A stretch of 64,000 nt of DNA from Haloarcula marina. GTDB taxonomy: Archaea; Halobacteriota; Halobacteria; Halobacteriales; Haloarculaceae. Below the pieces are notes generated by a model, which did no database searches, had not been told where the DNA came from, and saw only the letters and a list, made by a program, of their open reading frames with translations. Position numbers and translations under genes: made by a program. Location of the stretch: the NCBI RefSeq assembly GCF_024218775.1, contig NZ_CP100404.1, forward strand, positions 496,001-560,000, written 5' to 3'. Below, one piece after another: positions 18,050 through 27,104 of this stretch. Numbering within the stretch: the stretch's first letter is position 1; each line of letters opens with the position of its first letter.

Positions 18050-19852
18050 TTATTCTTTGGCGCTGAGCTTGCCCTGCTTGGGGAGCCAGTGGGAGGGCCA
18101 CTTGACGCCGCGGGCCGGGTCGTCTTCGGACGCAACGTCCCACTCGGCGTCGGTGAGCCACGACTGGTCGAGTTTGCCGACCAGGCCCAGCACCGGGAGG
18201 TTCTGGTTGTGGTGCCACGCGACGCGCTGGACCGTCTCGGCGACCTGTCCCTGGTCCTGGGTCGTCGCGACGCTCTGAATCTCTTCGAGCGGGTTCAGCG
18301 TCATCTGGCCCGAGCCGTCCATCGCGGGGACGGTCTTCTGGCCCTCGGTGAAGTTGTGCCCACCGTTGATGTCGGGAATCTTCATCTGCCAGCGCAGCGG
18401 GAAGTACGGGAACGACGAGCGAGCGCCGCCCGGCAGCCAGTACAGCGCGCCCATCTTGAAGTTGGACTCGATGTAGGCGCTGAAGTAGTCGCCGCCCGGC
18501 AGGGAGTTGATTTCGAAGTCGAAGCCGAAGGAGTTCAGTTGGTCGACGACGGTGTTGGTCGCCGTCGTCCAGTCGGTCCATCCGGCCGGGGTGATGTAGC
18601 TGCCGCCAAGCGTGTTGCCGTTGCTGTCCTGCCACTTGCCGCCGGACTTCGAGTAGCCCGCCTCGCGGAGCAGCGACGCCGCCTTCTCGGACTGGGTGGC
18701 GTCCATGCCGTAGCTCTCGAAGTTGCTGTAGGCGTCACCGAGCCACGACTCCTGGTCGGCCGGGGCGATACCGGTGACCTTCGGTGCGGGGTCTTTCGTG
18801 CGCGGGCCAGCGTTGTCGGCCACCTGCTGGCGGTTGATGACGTGGGCGACGGCCTGTCGGACCTTCCGCTTCCCGAAGTCCTTATCGCCGTGGTTGAACA
18901 GGACACCGTAGCCCCACTTCGCCGGAAGCGGTATCTCCTCGACGCGGTCGGGGAAGTTCGCGACGATTTTCGGCGGGGCGAACAGCGTCGTAACGACGTC
19001 GAGTTCGCCGCCCATCAGGCCCTGCTGGAGCGCGGTGTTGTCCTGTCGGCTCAGCAGTTCGAGCGTGCTGAAGTTGATGTTGTCCGCGTTGTAGAACTCG
19101 CTGTTGCGCGAGAGCGTCCACGCCTGGTCGTTTTTCCCCTCGTAGCTGAACGGTCCGTTTCCGTGGATGTCTTCTTCCCACTGGAACTGCTGGATGGCCG
19201 CCGCGTCCTTATCGAGGAACTCGTTGAAGACGGGCTGGTAGCCGTGAATCCGGAGGTCGCCGTTGGCGAGTGTGTGCTTGATAATCTCCGGGTTCGACGG
19301 CCGCTTGAGGTTGATGACGACCGTCTTGTCGTCCTCGCCCTGTTCGACGCTGTCGGCGAAGTCCCACAGAGTCGCGCCGGTCTTTTTCATCAGCTTGAAC
19401 TGCGTGATGACGTCGCCCGCGGTGACGGGGTCGCCGGTGTCCCACGTCAGGTCGTCGCGCAGGGTCAGGGTGACTGTCTGTCCCTCGATGTTCCAGCTCT
19501 CGAGGCCCGCCATCTCGAACTCCTGCGTCGAGAAGTTGTAGGCGGCGAAGCGCTCGAAGAGGTGGTTTCCGGCGATGTAGTCGTAGTTCTGCGTCGCCAT
19601 CGGATTGAGGTGCATGTTCGCCGGCACGCCCTCGTTCGTGGCACCGGTCAGCGTCGCGTTGAGGACCTGCGACCCGCTCTCGCCGCCGCTGTCGGTCGAG
19701 GCGTCGCCGTCCCCCTCGCCGTCGGTGGCTCCGCCGTCGCCGCCGTCGCCGCCGCCACACCCGGCGAGGGCTGCGGCACCGGAGACACCGGTCAGTTTCA
19801 CGAAGTTCCGTCGGCTAATCAGGTCGCGATAGTCATCAGTAGCTTGTGACAT
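18050..19852 (-). CDS. TAT-exported lipoprotein, ABC transporter solute-binding protein (family 5)
   Basis: A 600-residue extracellular binding protein. The N-terminus has a twin-arginine motif (SRRNFVKLTG) and a lipobox (AALAGC), so it is folded before export and lipid-anchored. A Gly/Asp/Ser-rich tether follows. The body matches SBP_bac_5 (WNIEGQTVTLTLRDDLTWDTGDPVTAGDVI; later VRQAVAHVINRQQVAD), a family binding oligopeptides but also cello- and other oligosaccharides in thermophiles and archaea. The ATG before SQATDDY is preferred to an in-frame TTG three codons upstream. First gene of the transporter operon. The surrounding glycosidases make gluco-oligosaccharide the favoured ligand. Confidence 0.9.
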   Translation of the reverse strand: MSQATDDYRDLISRRNFVKLTGVSGAAALAGCGGGDGGDGGATDGEGDGDASTDSGGESGSQVLNATLTGATNEGVPANMHLNPMATQNYDYIAGNHLFERFAAYNFSTQEFEMAGLESWNIEGQTVTLTLRDDLTWDTGDPVTAGDVITQFKLMKKTGATLWDFADSVEQGEDDKTVVINLKRPSNPEIIKHTLANGDLRIHGYQPVFNEFLDKDAAAIQQFQWEEDIHGNGPFSYEGKNDQAWTLSRNSEFYNADNINFSTLELLSRQDNTALQQGLMGGELDVVTTLFAPPKIVANFPDRVEEIPLPAKWGYGVLFNHGDKDFGKRKVRQAVAHVINRQQVADNAGPRTKDPAPKVTGIAPADQESWLGDAYSNFESYGMDATQSEKAASLLREAGYSKSGGKWQDSNGNTLGGSYITPAGWTDWTTATNTVVDQLNSFGFDFEINSLPGGDYFSAYIESNFKMGALYWLPGGARSSFPYFPLRWQMKIPDINGGHNFTEGQKTVPAMDGSGQMTLNPLEEIQSVATTQDQGQVAETVQRVAWHHNQNLPVLGLVGKLDQSWLTDAEWDVASEDDPARGVKWPSHWLPKQGKLSAKE

Positions 19853-19875
19853 GGCGTACAATGAGACGAGTCCGC

Positions 19876-19901
19876 TAACCAGTATTAAACATTTTGGTCA
19901 A
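19876..19901 (-). promoter_or_regulatory. Promoter of the ABC transporter operon with flanking half-sites
   Basis: On the minus strand TTGACCA and CTGGTTA flank the TATA-like TTTAATA, which is about 34 bases before the binding-protein ATG. The half-sites are a loose match to those before GH81 and GH3. A regulator bound there would block the TATA box. Confidence 0.35.
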
Positions 19902-20043
19902 TCATCGACATTGTCCCCGATTAGGGCCGGTTTCTCCAATCTGGGCGGGGGTGATACCCCGCTCGGACGCGACTGAGATGCCGGTCTGCGCCGAGGCGCG
20001 GACCAGCGAAAGAATTATCATTCGGTATTCGTTACCACAGGCA

Positions 20044-21360
20044 ATGCGCTCTGACGATTCGAGGGGGCTCTCTCGCCGTAGCTTCGTCCGTGCGGCCGTG
20101 GCTATCGGCGGGACGAGCGCCCTCTCGGCGTGTCTCGAAAGTGAACAGGAGAAACTCGACGGCGAGCAACGAACGGAGACGGCGACCGATTCGGGGCCGC
20201 AGTTCCCGCGCGGGGACGTCGACGCCGTCCCGAACGGCCAGCACCGGTGGGGCGAATATCTCGTCCGCGACGCACACGGGAACACGGTCCCCCCGCAGCA
20301 ACTCGTCGTGGTCGGCCTCTCCTACGAGGGGTCGGCCCCGCCGACGGCCGACGAACGCGAACAGGTGGAAAACGCGCTGCGAACGCTCGACCGCGCGTTC
20401 CAGTGGGGAACCGGCGGCAACGCCGGGGCGGCGTTCCACCGCGGCCTCCTCTACATGCTCGGCTACGCGCCGCGGTACTTCGAGCAGGTCGGGGACGTTC
20501 CCGAGGGACTGGCGACGCCGGAGTCCGTTCTCGACGCGGTCGGTGAAGACCCCGCACACGCCGACGGCTACGACGCGGTGCTGGTGCTGACCAGCGACAT
20601 CGGGTCGGTCGTCCTCTCGGCGGAGGCGGCGCTGTTCGGCGAACTCGACGAGGTCAACGGCCTCCCGGTCGAGGGGACGTTCGAGGGCGTCTTCTCGAAG
20701 GCCGGTCGTCACACCGGCTACGTCGGGAAGGGTCTGCCCGCAGACAAACTCGACAACGACGACATCCCCGAGGACGCCCCGCTGTCGATGGGCTTCAAGT
20801 CGGGCTTTCGGGACAACCTCCCGAGCGAGGACCGCGTCACCATCGACGACGGTCCCATGGCGGGCGGGACGACCATCGCGTCCTCGACACTCCGTATCGA
20901 CTTGGACCGGTGGTACGACCAGAGTCACGAGGCGCGAACCGAGGAGATGTTCTGCCCGGCCCACAGTTCCGACGACGTGGGTCCCGTCGGCGAGAAACTC
21001 GGCAGTGACAGCGGTATCACCGAGGAGGACGCCGAGCGCGTCGACGCCGACGCCGAGGCGCACGGCCGCGTGGGTCACACGCAGAAGGTGGCCCGCGCCC
21101 GCGACGACGACTTCGAGACGCGCATCCTCCGCCGCACCGAGGGCGTCGCCGACACCGTCCACGACGGCGCGGGGTTCCAGTTCAACGCGATTCAGGAGAC
21201 GATGCAGGACTTCGTGGAGACGCGCAAGGCGATGAACGTCGACGAGTACGACCACGACGTGCCCGCCGAGGAACACGGCATCGTCGACTACTTGGAGACG
21301 CTCCGCCGCGGGGCCTATCTCGCACCGCCCCGCGAGAAATGGGCGCTCCCGGTGGTCTGA
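20044..21360 (+). CDS. TAT-exported DUF7405 family protein, DyP-peroxidase-like
   Basis: A 438-residue protein with a twin-arginine signal (SRRSFVRAAVAIGG) followed by LSAC, a possible lipobox. The body shows VVGLSYEGSAPPT, FHRGLLYMLGYAPRYF, MGFKSGFRDNLPSEDRVTI and GRVGHTQKVARARDDDF, the pattern I associate with the haloarchaeal DUF7405 group, which looks distantly related to dye-decolourising peroxidases. The canonical GxxDG of DyP enzymes is not obvious (GFKSGF instead), so heme-peroxidase activity is uncertain. The ATG at MRSDDSRGL is chosen because it places the RR motif near the N-terminus. Two bases separate it from the CRTAC1 gene. Confidence 0.7.
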   Translation: MRSDDSRGLSRRSFVRAAVAIGGTSALSACLESEQEKLDGEQRTETATDSGPQFPRGDVDAVPNGQHRWGEYLVRDAHGNTVPPQQLVVVGLSYEGSAPPTADEREQVENALRTLDRAFQWGTGGNAGAAFHRGLLYMLGYAPRYFEQVGDVPEGLATPESVLDAVGEDPAHADGYDAVLVLTSDIGSVVLSAEAALFGELDEVNGLPVEGTFEGVFSKAGRHTGYVGKGLPADKLDNDDIPEDAPLSMGFKSGFRDNLPSEDRVTIDDGPMAGGTTIASSTLRIDLDRWYDQSHEARTEEMFCPAHSSDDVGPVGEKLGSDSGITEEDAERVDADAEAHGRVGHTQKVARARDDDFETRILRRTEGVADTVHDGAGFQFNAIQETMQDFVETRKAMNVDEYDHDVPAEEHGIVDYLETLRRGAYLAPPREKWALPVV

Positions 21361-21362
21361 CG

Positions 21363-23015
21363 ATGCGGAGAGGCACACTCGCGGTCGCAGTTGCGGCGCT
21401 CCTCGTCCTCGCTGGGTGCTCGGCGGGCGGCGCGTTCGGTCCCAACACGTCGGACCGGGACGCACCCCGTCTCCAGTTCGAGAACGCGACGGCCGCGTCG
21501 GGCCTCCAGTACGAGGCGAGCGGAAGCGGCGTGGGAAGCGGCAACTCCGGGGTGTACGCCGCCGACGTGAACAACGACTCGTGGACGGACGTGCTCGCCG
21601 TCGGCGGGGCGGGACCGACGCTGTTCGAGAATCGGGAGGGTGAGTTCGCCCGGAGCGACGCGCTCCCGCCGGTGGAGGGCAAGGTCAAGAGCGCGGCGTT
21701 CGTCGACGTGGAACGCGACGGCTACCCCGACCTGTTCCTGTTCACCCGGGACGGCGCGGTCCACGCGTTCCACAACGACGACGGGACCTTCGAACGGACC
21801 GACTACGGTCTCGGGAACCTCACCTACCCGCTGGGCGCGACGGCCGCCGACTACGACGGCGACGGGGACACCGACCTGTTCGTCTACCAGTCCGGGCCGT
21901 GGCGAGACCGCAAGCCAGCGGGCTACTTCAACCTCGAAACGACCATCGACGCGGACAACGGGAACCGGAACTACCTCTACGAGAACGTCGGCGGCGAGTT
22001 CCGCCGGGTCGAGAGCGACGACATCGGGGGCAACCACTGGAGCCTCGCGGCCAGTTTCGCCGACCTCACCGGCGACGGCCGCCCGGACATCCACGTCGCC
22101 AACGACTACAACAACGACACGCTGTACGTCAACCGCGGCGACGGCACTTTCGAACAGCGCTCGCTCGGCGGGTCGACGGCCCGCAACGGGATGGCCTCCG
22201 AAGTCGCGGACGTGACCGGCGACGGCCGTCCCGACGTGTTCGTCTCGAACATTTGGTTCCCCGACCTGCAAGCGAACATGGACCAGGAGCGCTACGACCG
22301 CCTGAAACGCTTACTGGAGTTCGTCATCCACTCCAGTCGGACGCAGGGCAACACGCTCCTCGTCAACGGCGGGGATGGAAGCTTCGAGGACCGCGCCGAC
22401 GACCTCGGCGTTCGCCACGGCGGGTGGGGATGGGCCGCCAGCGCGACCGACTTCGACAACGACGGCGACCGCGACCTCGTCCACACGACCCAACACGTCG
22501 TCCGCGTCAACCGGACCGACCCCGTCTACACATACCCGATGGTGTTCCAGTCGAACCGCGCGTCGGGCGAGGACGGATTCGTCCGCGTGAACAAGACCCG
22601 TAACGGGATGGAAGAGACCGACGGGCGAGGGCTGGCGACGCTCGACTACGACCACGACGGCGCGCAGGAACTCGTCGTCGCCGTCTACGACGCCCCGTTC
22701 GTCGTCTACGACAACGCGGCCGCCGACGGCAACAGCCTCCAGTTCCGCGCCGTCGACGAGCACGGCGCGACGGCGCTCGGCGCCGTCGTTACCGTCACGG
22801 CCGGTGACACCGAACAGGTGGTCGCACAGACGGCCAACGTCGACTACCTCTCGCAGGACTCCCGCGTCGAACACGTCGGTCTCGGCGACCACGAGACTGC
22901 GACCGTCCACGTCCGGTGGCCCGACGGCACCGAACGGCAGTTCGAGGACGTGTCGGCGAACCAGCGGCTTCGTCTGACCAAGGACGGCGTCGTCGTCACG
23001 GCGCGGACCGAGTAG
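21363..23015 (+). CDS. CRTAC1-family FG-GAP/VCBS repeat lipoprotein with ASPIC/UnbV end
   Basis: A 550-residue exported protein. The N-terminus is a Sec-type lipoprotein signal (LAVAVAALLVLAGCSAGG). The body is a beta-propeller of FG-GAP repeats with Ca-binding D-x-D-x-D-G loops: DVNNDSWTDVLAVGG, DVERDGYPDLFLF, DYDGDGDTDLFVY, DLTGDGRPDIHVAND, DVTGDGRPDVFVSN, DFDNDGDRDLVHT. The C-terminal ~80 residues (LGAVVTVTAGDTEQVV... VHVRWPDGTERQFEDV) match ASPIC/UnbV. Such proteins are surface adhesins or scaffolds. It is coupled to the DUF7405 gene, so the pair probably acts together outside the cell. Confidence 0.88.
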   Translation: MRRGTLAVAVAALLVLAGCSAGGAFGPNTSDRDAPRLQFENATAASGLQYEASGSGVGSGNSGVYAADVNNDSWTDVLAVGGAGPTLFENREGEFARSDALPPVEGKVKSAAFVDVERDGYPDLFLFTRDGAVHAFHNDDGTFERTDYGLGNLTYPLGATAADYDGDGDTDLFVYQSGPWRDRKPAGYFNLETTIDADNGNRNYLYENVGGEFRRVESDDIGGNHWSLAASFADLTGDGRPDIHVANDYNNDTLYVNRGDGTFEQRSLGGSTARNGMASEVADVTGDGRPDVFVSNIWFPDLQANMDQERYDRLKRLLEFVIHSSRTQGNTLLVNGGDGSFEDRADDLGVRHGGWGWAASATDFDNDGDRDLVHTTQHVVRVNRTDPVYTYPMVFQSNRASGEDGFVRVNKTRNGMEETDGRGLATLDYDHDGAQELVVAVYDAPFVVYDNAAADGNSLQFRAVDEHGATALGAVVTVTAGDTEQVVAQTANVDYLSQDSRVEHVGLGDHETATVHVRWPDGTERQFEDVSANQRLRLTKDGVVVTARTE

Positions 23016-23027
23016 CGGGACTCGGTT

Positions 23028-23060
23028 TTCACACCATCCAAAATTATAAATAGCCGTGGT
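23028..23060 (+). promoter_or_regulatory. Promoter of the second GH3 gene with flanking half-sites
   Basis: TTCACACC and CCGTGGT flank the strong TATA box TTATAAA (23044-23050), whose centre is 29 bases before the ATG, so the transcript is leaderless. The half-sites resemble those before GH81 and the first GH3 gene, but here they straddle the TATA box. Confidence 0.5.
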
Positions 23061-23075
23061 AGAATCGTTCTCACC

Positions 23076-25307
23076 ATGCAGTCAAGAGGCGAGCAACCAC
23101 TGTATAGAGACGACACTGTCTCCACCTCGAAACGCGTCGCTGACCTCCTCGAACGAATGACGCTCGAAGAGAAGGTCGGGCAGTTGGTGGGGACGTGGGC
23201 GGGCCACCTCAGCGAGTTCAAGGACATCGACGACGTGGCCGACGAAATCCGCGAGCACAACGTCGGCGCCGTCGCCTCGTTCGGGTGGGGCGGCGCGGTG
23301 GACATGCGACTCGACGACATCGTCGAACACGTAAACCGCCTGCAGGAAGTCGCCCTCTCGGAGACCCGCCTCGGGATTCCGCTGTTGTTCAACGTCGACG
23401 CCGTCCACGGCCACGCCTACGTCGCGGAGGGCACGGCCTTTCCCAACGGCCTCGGGGCCGCGGCGACGTGGGACGTAGACGGCGTCGAGCGAGCGGCGGG
23501 CATCACGGCGACGGAGGTACGCCGAAGCGGCGCCCACCAGAACTACTCGCCGACCTGCGACGTGGCCCGCGACCCCCGGTGGGGCCGCACCTTCGAGACG
23601 TTCGGCGAGAGCCCCTACCTCTGTGCGAAACTGGCGGCCGCGAAAGTCCGCGGGTATCAGGGCGACGGCATCGAGGATTCGTCGTCCGTCGTCGCGACGG
23701 CGAAGCACTTCCCGGCCTACAGCGAACCCGAACGCGGCGAGGACGCCGCGCCCGTCGAAGTCTCCGACTATCTCCTCCGCAACGTCTTCCTCCCGTCGTT
23801 CCTCGACGTTCTCGACGAGGACGTCGAGTCGGTGATGCCCTCCTACAACGCCATCGACGGCGAACCGTCCCACGGGTCGCGGCGCTACCTGACGGACCTG
23901 CTCCGCGGGACCCTCGGTTTCGACGGCACCGTCGTCTCCGACTGGAACGGCGTCCGGATGCTCCACGACGACCACAAGATTACCGCCGACCACCGCGAAT
24001 CGGTGCGACAGACCCGGGAGGCCGGACTCGACATCGCCTCCGTCGACGCTATCGACCACGCCGAGCACCTCGTCTCGCTGGTCGAAGACGGCGAAGTTGC
24101 CGAGGCCGTCATCGACGACAGCGTCGAGCGAATCCTCGACCAGAAGTTCCGACTCGGCCTGTTCGAGGACGCCTTCGTCGACCCGAGCGAGGCGCGAGAC
24201 ATCGTCGGTGCGGAGGCCCACCGCGACGCGGCCCTCGACGCGGCCCGCGACTCGATGACGCTCCTCCAGAACGAGGACCTCCTCCCGCTCTCCGACGACG
24301 CGGACGTTCTCGTCGCCGGGCCGAACGCGGACGACGTGGTTCACCAACTCGGCGGGTGGAGCGTTCCCGACGCCGAGGGGACCGACGTGGTGACAATTCG
24401 CGACGGCGTCGAGGACGCCACCTCGGGCGATGTCGTCTACGAACAGGGCGCGACGATGAACGATCCGGTCGACGTGGACGCGGCCGTCGATACCGCCACA
24501 GACGCCGACGTGGCCGTCGTCGCCCTCGGCGAACCGTGGTACCTCCACGAGTTCGGTCCGACGGTCGACACGGGGACGGAACCCGACGAGTTCCCGAACC
24601 GCCACACGCTCCACCTCCCGGACGCCCAGCGCGAACTCGTCGAAGCGATTCACGAGACGGGGACGCCCGTCGTCGGCGTGTTGGTCACCGGCCGACCGCT
24701 CGTCGTCGACTGGATGGCCGAGAACGTCCCGGCGCTCCTCATGGCGTACTACCCCGGGACGATGGGCGGGCAGGCCGTCGCCGAGACGCTGTTCGGCGAG
24801 AACGACCCGAGCGGTCGCCTCCCCATCACCATCCCGAAGTCCGAGGGTCACCTGCAGGCACGGTTCAACCACTTCCCGCACCCGACGCCGATCGGGCAGG
24901 AGGAACACCCCTCCTCGTACGACCCGCTGTTCGAGTTCGGCCACGGCCTCAGTTACGCCGAGTTCGAGTACGGCGACGTGGAACTGACCGACTCGACCAT
25001 CGGCCCGCACGAGACGACGACGGTCAGAGTTCCGGTCGAGAACGTCAGCGACCGAGCGGGCACCGATGTCGTGCAGGTGTACGCTACCGACCACGCGAGT
25101 TCGCACGTTACGCCGGTCCGCGAACTCCGTGGCTTCGAGCGCGTCTCGCTCGACGGCGGTGAGACGACGACGGCAGAAATCGAACTCGACGCGGCCGAAC
25201 TCGGCCGGGTCGACAGCGACGGCGTCCGCCAGACCGAGGCGGGCAGATACTCGGTCCACGTCGGCGACCAGACGGTCGAACTCTCTATCGAGACGACCTA
25301 CGACTGA
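23076..25307 (+). CDS. GH3 family beta-glucosidase (cytoplasmic), second copy
   Basis: A 743-residue GH3 enzyme. The barrel domain shows MTLEEKVGQLVG, LFNVDAVHGHAYVAEGTAFP, CDVARDPRWGRTFETFGESP, ATAKHFPAYSEP and nucleophile motif TVVSDWNG (Asp ~289). The alpha/beta sandwich includes ARDSMTLLQNEDLLPL and FGENDPSGRLPITIPKSEGH, and the end is FnIII-like (VRVPVENVSDRAGTDVVQ). There is no signal peptide, so the enzyme is cytoplasmic. The barrel differs clearly from the other GH3 (VVDAVHGHAY versus ALDVIHGHRT), so the two probably split oligosaccharide lengths or linkages. Its 3' end overlaps the convergent TrmB gene by ten bases. Confidence 0.93.
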   Translation: MQSRGEQPLYRDDTVSTSKRVADLLERMTLEEKVGQLVGTWAGHLSEFKDIDDVADEIREHNVGAVASFGWGGAVDMRLDDIVEHVNRLQEVALSETRLGIPLLFNVDAVHGHAYVAEGTAFPNGLGAAATWDVDGVERAAGITATEVRRSGAHQNYSPTCDVARDPRWGRTFETFGESPYLCAKLAAAKVRGYQGDGIEDSSSVVATAKHFPAYSEPERGEDAAPVEVSDYLLRNVFLPSFLDVLDEDVESVMPSYNAIDGEPSHGSRRYLTDLLRGTLGFDGTVVSDWNGVRMLHDDHKITADHRESVRQTREAGLDIASVDAIDHAEHLVSLVEDGEVAEAVIDDSVERILDQKFRLGLFEDAFVDPSEARDIVGAEAHRDAALDAARDSMTLLQNEDLLPLSDDADVLVAGPNADDVVHQLGGWSVPDAEGTDVVTIRDGVEDATSGDVVYEQGATMNDPVDVDAAVDTATDADVAVVALGEPWYLHEFGPTVDTGTEPDEFPNRHTLHLPDAQRELVEAIHETGTPVVGVLVTGRPLVVDWMAENVPALLMAYYPGTMGGQAVAETLFGENDPSGRLPITIPKSEGHLQARFNHFPHPTPIGQEEHPSSYDPLFEFGHGLSYAEFEYGDVELTDSTIGPHETTTVRVPVENVSDRAGTDVVQVYATDHASSHVTPVRELRGFERVSLDGGETTTAEIELDAAELGRVDSDGVRQTEAGRYSVHVGDQTVELSIETTYD

Positions 25308-26380
25308 ACCGGGTTGTCGAACGAAATCGCCTCCAGCGTTATCTTCTGCGCTTCGAGGTCCTCGAACACCGCGCCCCAACCGCCGACGACGACTTCCTCC
25401 CCGTCCGCTTCGAGCGTCACCACCGCGTACGTCGAGAGGCGTTCGAGCGACGGGGAATCGTTGCGGTACACGTTCGGGTAGTAGATGTCCGTGACCGTCC
25501 CCGTGACCGTCTGGAACTCCCTGCTGTCGACGCCGATGCCCGAGACGGTCACGACGATGTCTGCGCCGTCGTGGAACAGCGAGGTCACGTCGCGGATGAA
25601 CTCCTTGAGGCTGATGTATGTCTTCGGCGTCTGCTGGTTCGCGGACAGCGGTGCCCACGAGTACCAGAGGCAGGTCTGGAAGTACCAGTGGTTGATAAAC
25701 GAGAGGATGTCGTCGTGAATGAGGATGCCGTAGTTCTCCCCGGCGCGCGAGTTCGGCGCGAAGTACGTCTGACTCCGGTCGAGGATGGCGATGAACGGCC
25801 CGGGTATCTTGACGACGCGCATCTCGAGGTTCGGTTTCGAGAGGTCCCACGCCTCGCTTCGCTCGGCCAAGTCCGGTTCGTAGTAGATGGCGACGTGGAC
25901 GACCACGTCGCGGTCGGCGGCCGCGTTCAGGTCGGACCGGAGCGCGTCGAACTGGTCGGCCGTCAGCGCCACCTCGACGGCCACGTCCGTCTCCCGAATC
26001 TGTGCTCGGGCGCGGTCCAGCACTGTCTCGGCGTGCTTGACGACGCCGACGCGGTGGTCGTTGAGGTCCGGTTCCTCCCACCGGTCTTCGAGTTCCTCGG
26101 CGGCGTCGGTGAACAGTTCGCCGCGTTCGCGCAGGTGCGTGAGGATGTCGACGGGGTCCGACGGTTCTGCGTGCAATCGGTCCTGGTCGATGGTCTCCAC
26201 GAACCCCTTCGACTCCAGCGACCGGAGCGTATCGTACACCTGCGACGTCGGCACGTCCGACTTCTTCGCCACGTCGACGGCTGGCAGCCGTCCGTAGTCC
26301 ACGAGCGCGAGGTACGCCTCCGCCTCGTAGCTAGTGAGGTCGGCGTTTTCCAGCGCCCGTTTGAGTGTGTCGCGGTCCAT
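25298..26380 (-). CDS. TrmB family sugar-sensing transcriptional regulator, second copy
   Basis: A 360-residue regulator. The winged helix is at residues ~5-75 (ALENADLTSYEAEAYLALVDYG, VPTSQVYDTLRSLESKGFVE), followed by a coiled linker with ERGELFTDAAEELEDRW. The C-terminal effector part ends AVVTLEADGEEVVVGGWG. It is convergent with and overlaps the second GH3 gene, and it closes the polysaccharide locus. On the minus strand TTGGACGCC-A-GCGTTGGT lies 2-20 bases before the ATG, a site that could allow autoregulation. Confidence 0.9.
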   Translation of the reverse strand: MDRDTLKRALENADLTSYEAEAYLALVDYGRLPAVDVAKKSDVPTSQVYDTLRSLESKGFVETIDQDRLHAEPSDPVDILTHLRERGELFTDAAEELEDRWEEPDLNDHRVGVVKHAETVLDRARAQIRETDVAVEVALTADQFDALRSDLNAAADRDVVVHVAIYYEPDLAERSEAWDLSKPNLEMRVVKIPGPFIAILDRSQTYFAPNSRAGENYGILIHDDILSFINHWYFQTCLWYSWAPLSANQQTPKTYISLKEFIRDVTSLFHDGADIVVTVSGIGVDSREFQTVTGTVTDIYYPNVYRNDSPSLERLSTYAVVTLEADGEEVVVGGWGAVFEDLEAQKITLEAISFDNPVQS

Positions 26381-26828
26381 ACACCAACGCTGGCGTCCAA
26401 GCGTATGAATGTTTACTGCACCCAGATGCCCGATAGGTAAGAAAAGTAGAAGTTACGGATAGGGAAAATAGCTAGCAAATAGTAAGTAAACTGTGTATTG
26501 TTGTAGAAAGAAGAAATACACTCCATAGGGGCTTAAGACCGTCAAAATGTGTTGGTAGAATAATCCAATGTGGGGTTCTTATGTGGGATATTATGGATAG
26601 TGTATTCGTGTGTAACGACAGAATTAATATTTATTACGACAGTTGAGTTCGGTTCGCATTCGGTGTCGACGGCGGCCCCGACAGCCTTCGTCGGACTGGT
26701 ATAACGAATGTACCTGTGTTAGACTAACTGCGGTGTCGGGGTGGTGGTCGGCCATTCGTCTTCCCCCGACGATTCCGATTCGACCGACGACCCGAACACC
26801 AGACTTGGAGTGACGACTTCTTGCTCTC

Positions 26829-27104
26829 ATGCGGAGGAATCCATTGCTCGAAATCGGGCGTAGAACACTACAATTCGAAGATATTCTCCAAAAAAGTCCT
26901 TCAAATTCCGAATTAGGTTTTGTGGCGGCTAAAATAGGTAGAATAGCCCTCTCTAACCTCCAAAATCCCGACTCATGGGAATATATTAGAAAAATAGATT
27001 CAAAACTCCCGGTATGGGGCAAAAATATATTTATAACTCATTCACCTGTCCGCCAAATCACCACAGACGTGGACCTCTCGCGATGCCTTCCAACGCGCTA
27101 CTGA
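26829..27104 (+). CDS. Doubtful AT-rich ORF
   Basis: A 91-codon frame (MRRNPLLEIGRRTLQFEDIL...) with lysine- and asparagine-containing, AT-rich codons unlike its neighbours. The sequence is reasonably protein-like (KIGRIALSNLQNPDSWEYI) but I recognise no domain. It may be a remnant of a transferred gene or a chance frame. Confidence 0.2.
   Translation: MRRNPLLEIGRRTLQFEDILQKSPSNSELGFVAAKIGRIALSNLQNPDSWEYIRKIDSKLPVWGKNIFITHSPVRQITTDVDLSRCLPTRY

Noticed and set aside
26624-27022. Long minus-strand open frame opposite the doubtful AT-rich ORF
   Set aside because: No family, arginine- and serine-rich second half, and overlaps another frame; probably a chance opening.
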